Assembly: GCF_018101125.2 (NCBI RefSeq)
Contig: NZ_JAELVF020000001.1
Coordinates: 993,095-1,057,094 of the forward strand
Reading direction: 5' to 3'
Origin: Streptomyces tardus
GTDB lineage: Bacteria > Actinomycetota > Actinomycetes > Streptomycetales > Streptomycetaceae
DNA length: 64,000 nt
Part shown: positions 63,456-64,000 of the stretch, in pieces
Position numbering within the stretch: position 1 is the first letter of the stretch
Layout: each line of letters starts with the position of its first letter
Notes under the pieces: model-generated
Databases searched by the model: none
What the model saw: only the letters and a program-made list of their open reading frames with translations
Told to the model about the DNA's origin: nothing
Program-made: the position numbers and the translations under genes

Positions 63456-64000
63456 TCAGTCGCGCACGAGGCCGCGGTCGGATCCGGGAACGCCCCCGGG
63501 CTCGCCGGGGCCCGCCACCCTCGGTTCCGGCGCCGTGGCACCTCTGTCCGACCCCCGCGCGGTGGCGGGCGCGAACGTGTCGCGCGCGGTGGCGGCAGCG
63601 TCGCCCGACGGGGCGGAGGTGTCGTCCACCGGCTGACCGGTGGGCGTGGTGCCGGTGTGGCGCAGCCGGTGTGCGGCGAGCCCCGCGGTGGCCAGTGCGA
63701 GTACAGCGGCCACGAGGGCGGCGACGTTCATGCCGTTGGTGAAGGCCGTACGGGCTGCGGCGAGCAACGTTCGCCCTGCCTCGTCGGGCAGTTGGCCGGC
63801 CATCTGTACGGCGCCCCCGAGGGTTTCGGCGGCGGGGCCGTCGGCGAGCGTGTCCCTGATCTCACCGCGGTAGACGGCGGCGCCGATGCTGCCGAGGATC
63901 GCCATGCCGAGCGCGCCGCCCAGTTCCGAGGCGCACTCCACGGTGGCCGAGGCGCTGCCGGCCCGTTCGGGCGGAGCGGCGCCGACGACGAGGTCGGTCA
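63456..64000 (-). CDS. MFS transporter, DHA2 (EmrB/QacA) type, C-terminal part
   Basis: The last 181 or so residues of a larger gene continuing past the right edge. AGSASATVECASELGGALGMAILGSIGAAVYRG is typical of DHA2 drug exporters between helices 11 and 12 of 14; the final helix is at about MNVAALVAAVLALATAGLAA. A hydrophilic Thr/Pro/Ala-rich tail of about 60 residues follows. Substrate unknown. Confidence 0.82.
   Translation of the reverse strand, partial: TDLVVGAAPPERAGSASATVECASELGGALGMAILGSIGAAVYRGEIRDTLADGPAAETLGGAVQMAGQLPDEAGRTLLAAARTAFTNGMNVAALVAAVLALATAGLAAHRLRHTGTTPTGQPVDDTSAPSGDAAATARDTFAPATARGSDRGATAPEPRVAGPGEPGGVPGSDRGLVRD

Overview
The window is high-GC actinobacterial chromosome, almost certainly Streptomyces or a close relative. 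Gene content and order match, from memory, the Streptomyces block running from rpmG through the rpoBC, str, S10, spc and alpha operons to rpsI/glmM, seen here in reverse orientation. Other pointers are the long acidic N-terminal extension of NusG, GTG/TTG starts, zinc-type rpmJ/rpmG/rpsN, and the absence of AT-rich DNA apart from one island.

Layout, left to right. 1-535: inverted duplications of the glmM start and of the rpsI terminator, probably assembly artefacts. 536-9021: rpsI-rplM, an ABC-F ATPase, a membrane-anchored protein, truA, then the alpha operon (rplQ, rpoA, rpsK, rpsM, rpmJ, infA), nearly all leftward. 9022-13601: a lower-GC island holding a secreted protein, an ABC ATPase and an FtsX-like permease. 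13602-14438: map. 14391-16321: a mosaic of inverted repeats enclosing fragments of an NRPS adenylation domain, again looking like faulty gap closure. 15904-19101: a rightward NACHT-type STAND ATPase with LRR-like repeats (bacterial NLR relative), convergent with adk. 19181-31109: adk-secY, the spc operon and the S10 operon in canonical order. 31509-36751: a CbiZ-like protein, then tuf, fusA, rpsG and rpsL. 37208-37759: a DUF1707 membrane protein. 37995-47178: rpoC, rpoB, rplL and rplJ with the L10 leader. 47531-52503: a lipoprotein, rplA, rplK, an inserted NmrA/SDR gene, nusG and secE. 52611-64000: four tRNA genes, an aminotransferase, adenosine deaminase, murB, two MaoC-type dehydratase subunits, rpmG, an amidohydrolase relative, an SDR protein, a methyltransferase, a YajQ-family protein and the C-terminal part of an MFS exporter.

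Most genes build the ribosome, RNA polymerase, translation factors and the Sec translocon. Accessory genes sit in a few gaps: adk-map (NLR), map-infA (ABC island) and nusG-rplK (SDR). The NLR and the ABC/secreted-protein island are the best candidates for less-described biology. The map-NLR adjacency is not trustworthy as assembled, whereas the NLR-adk adjacency, sealed by one shared 26-bp-stem terminator, looks real.
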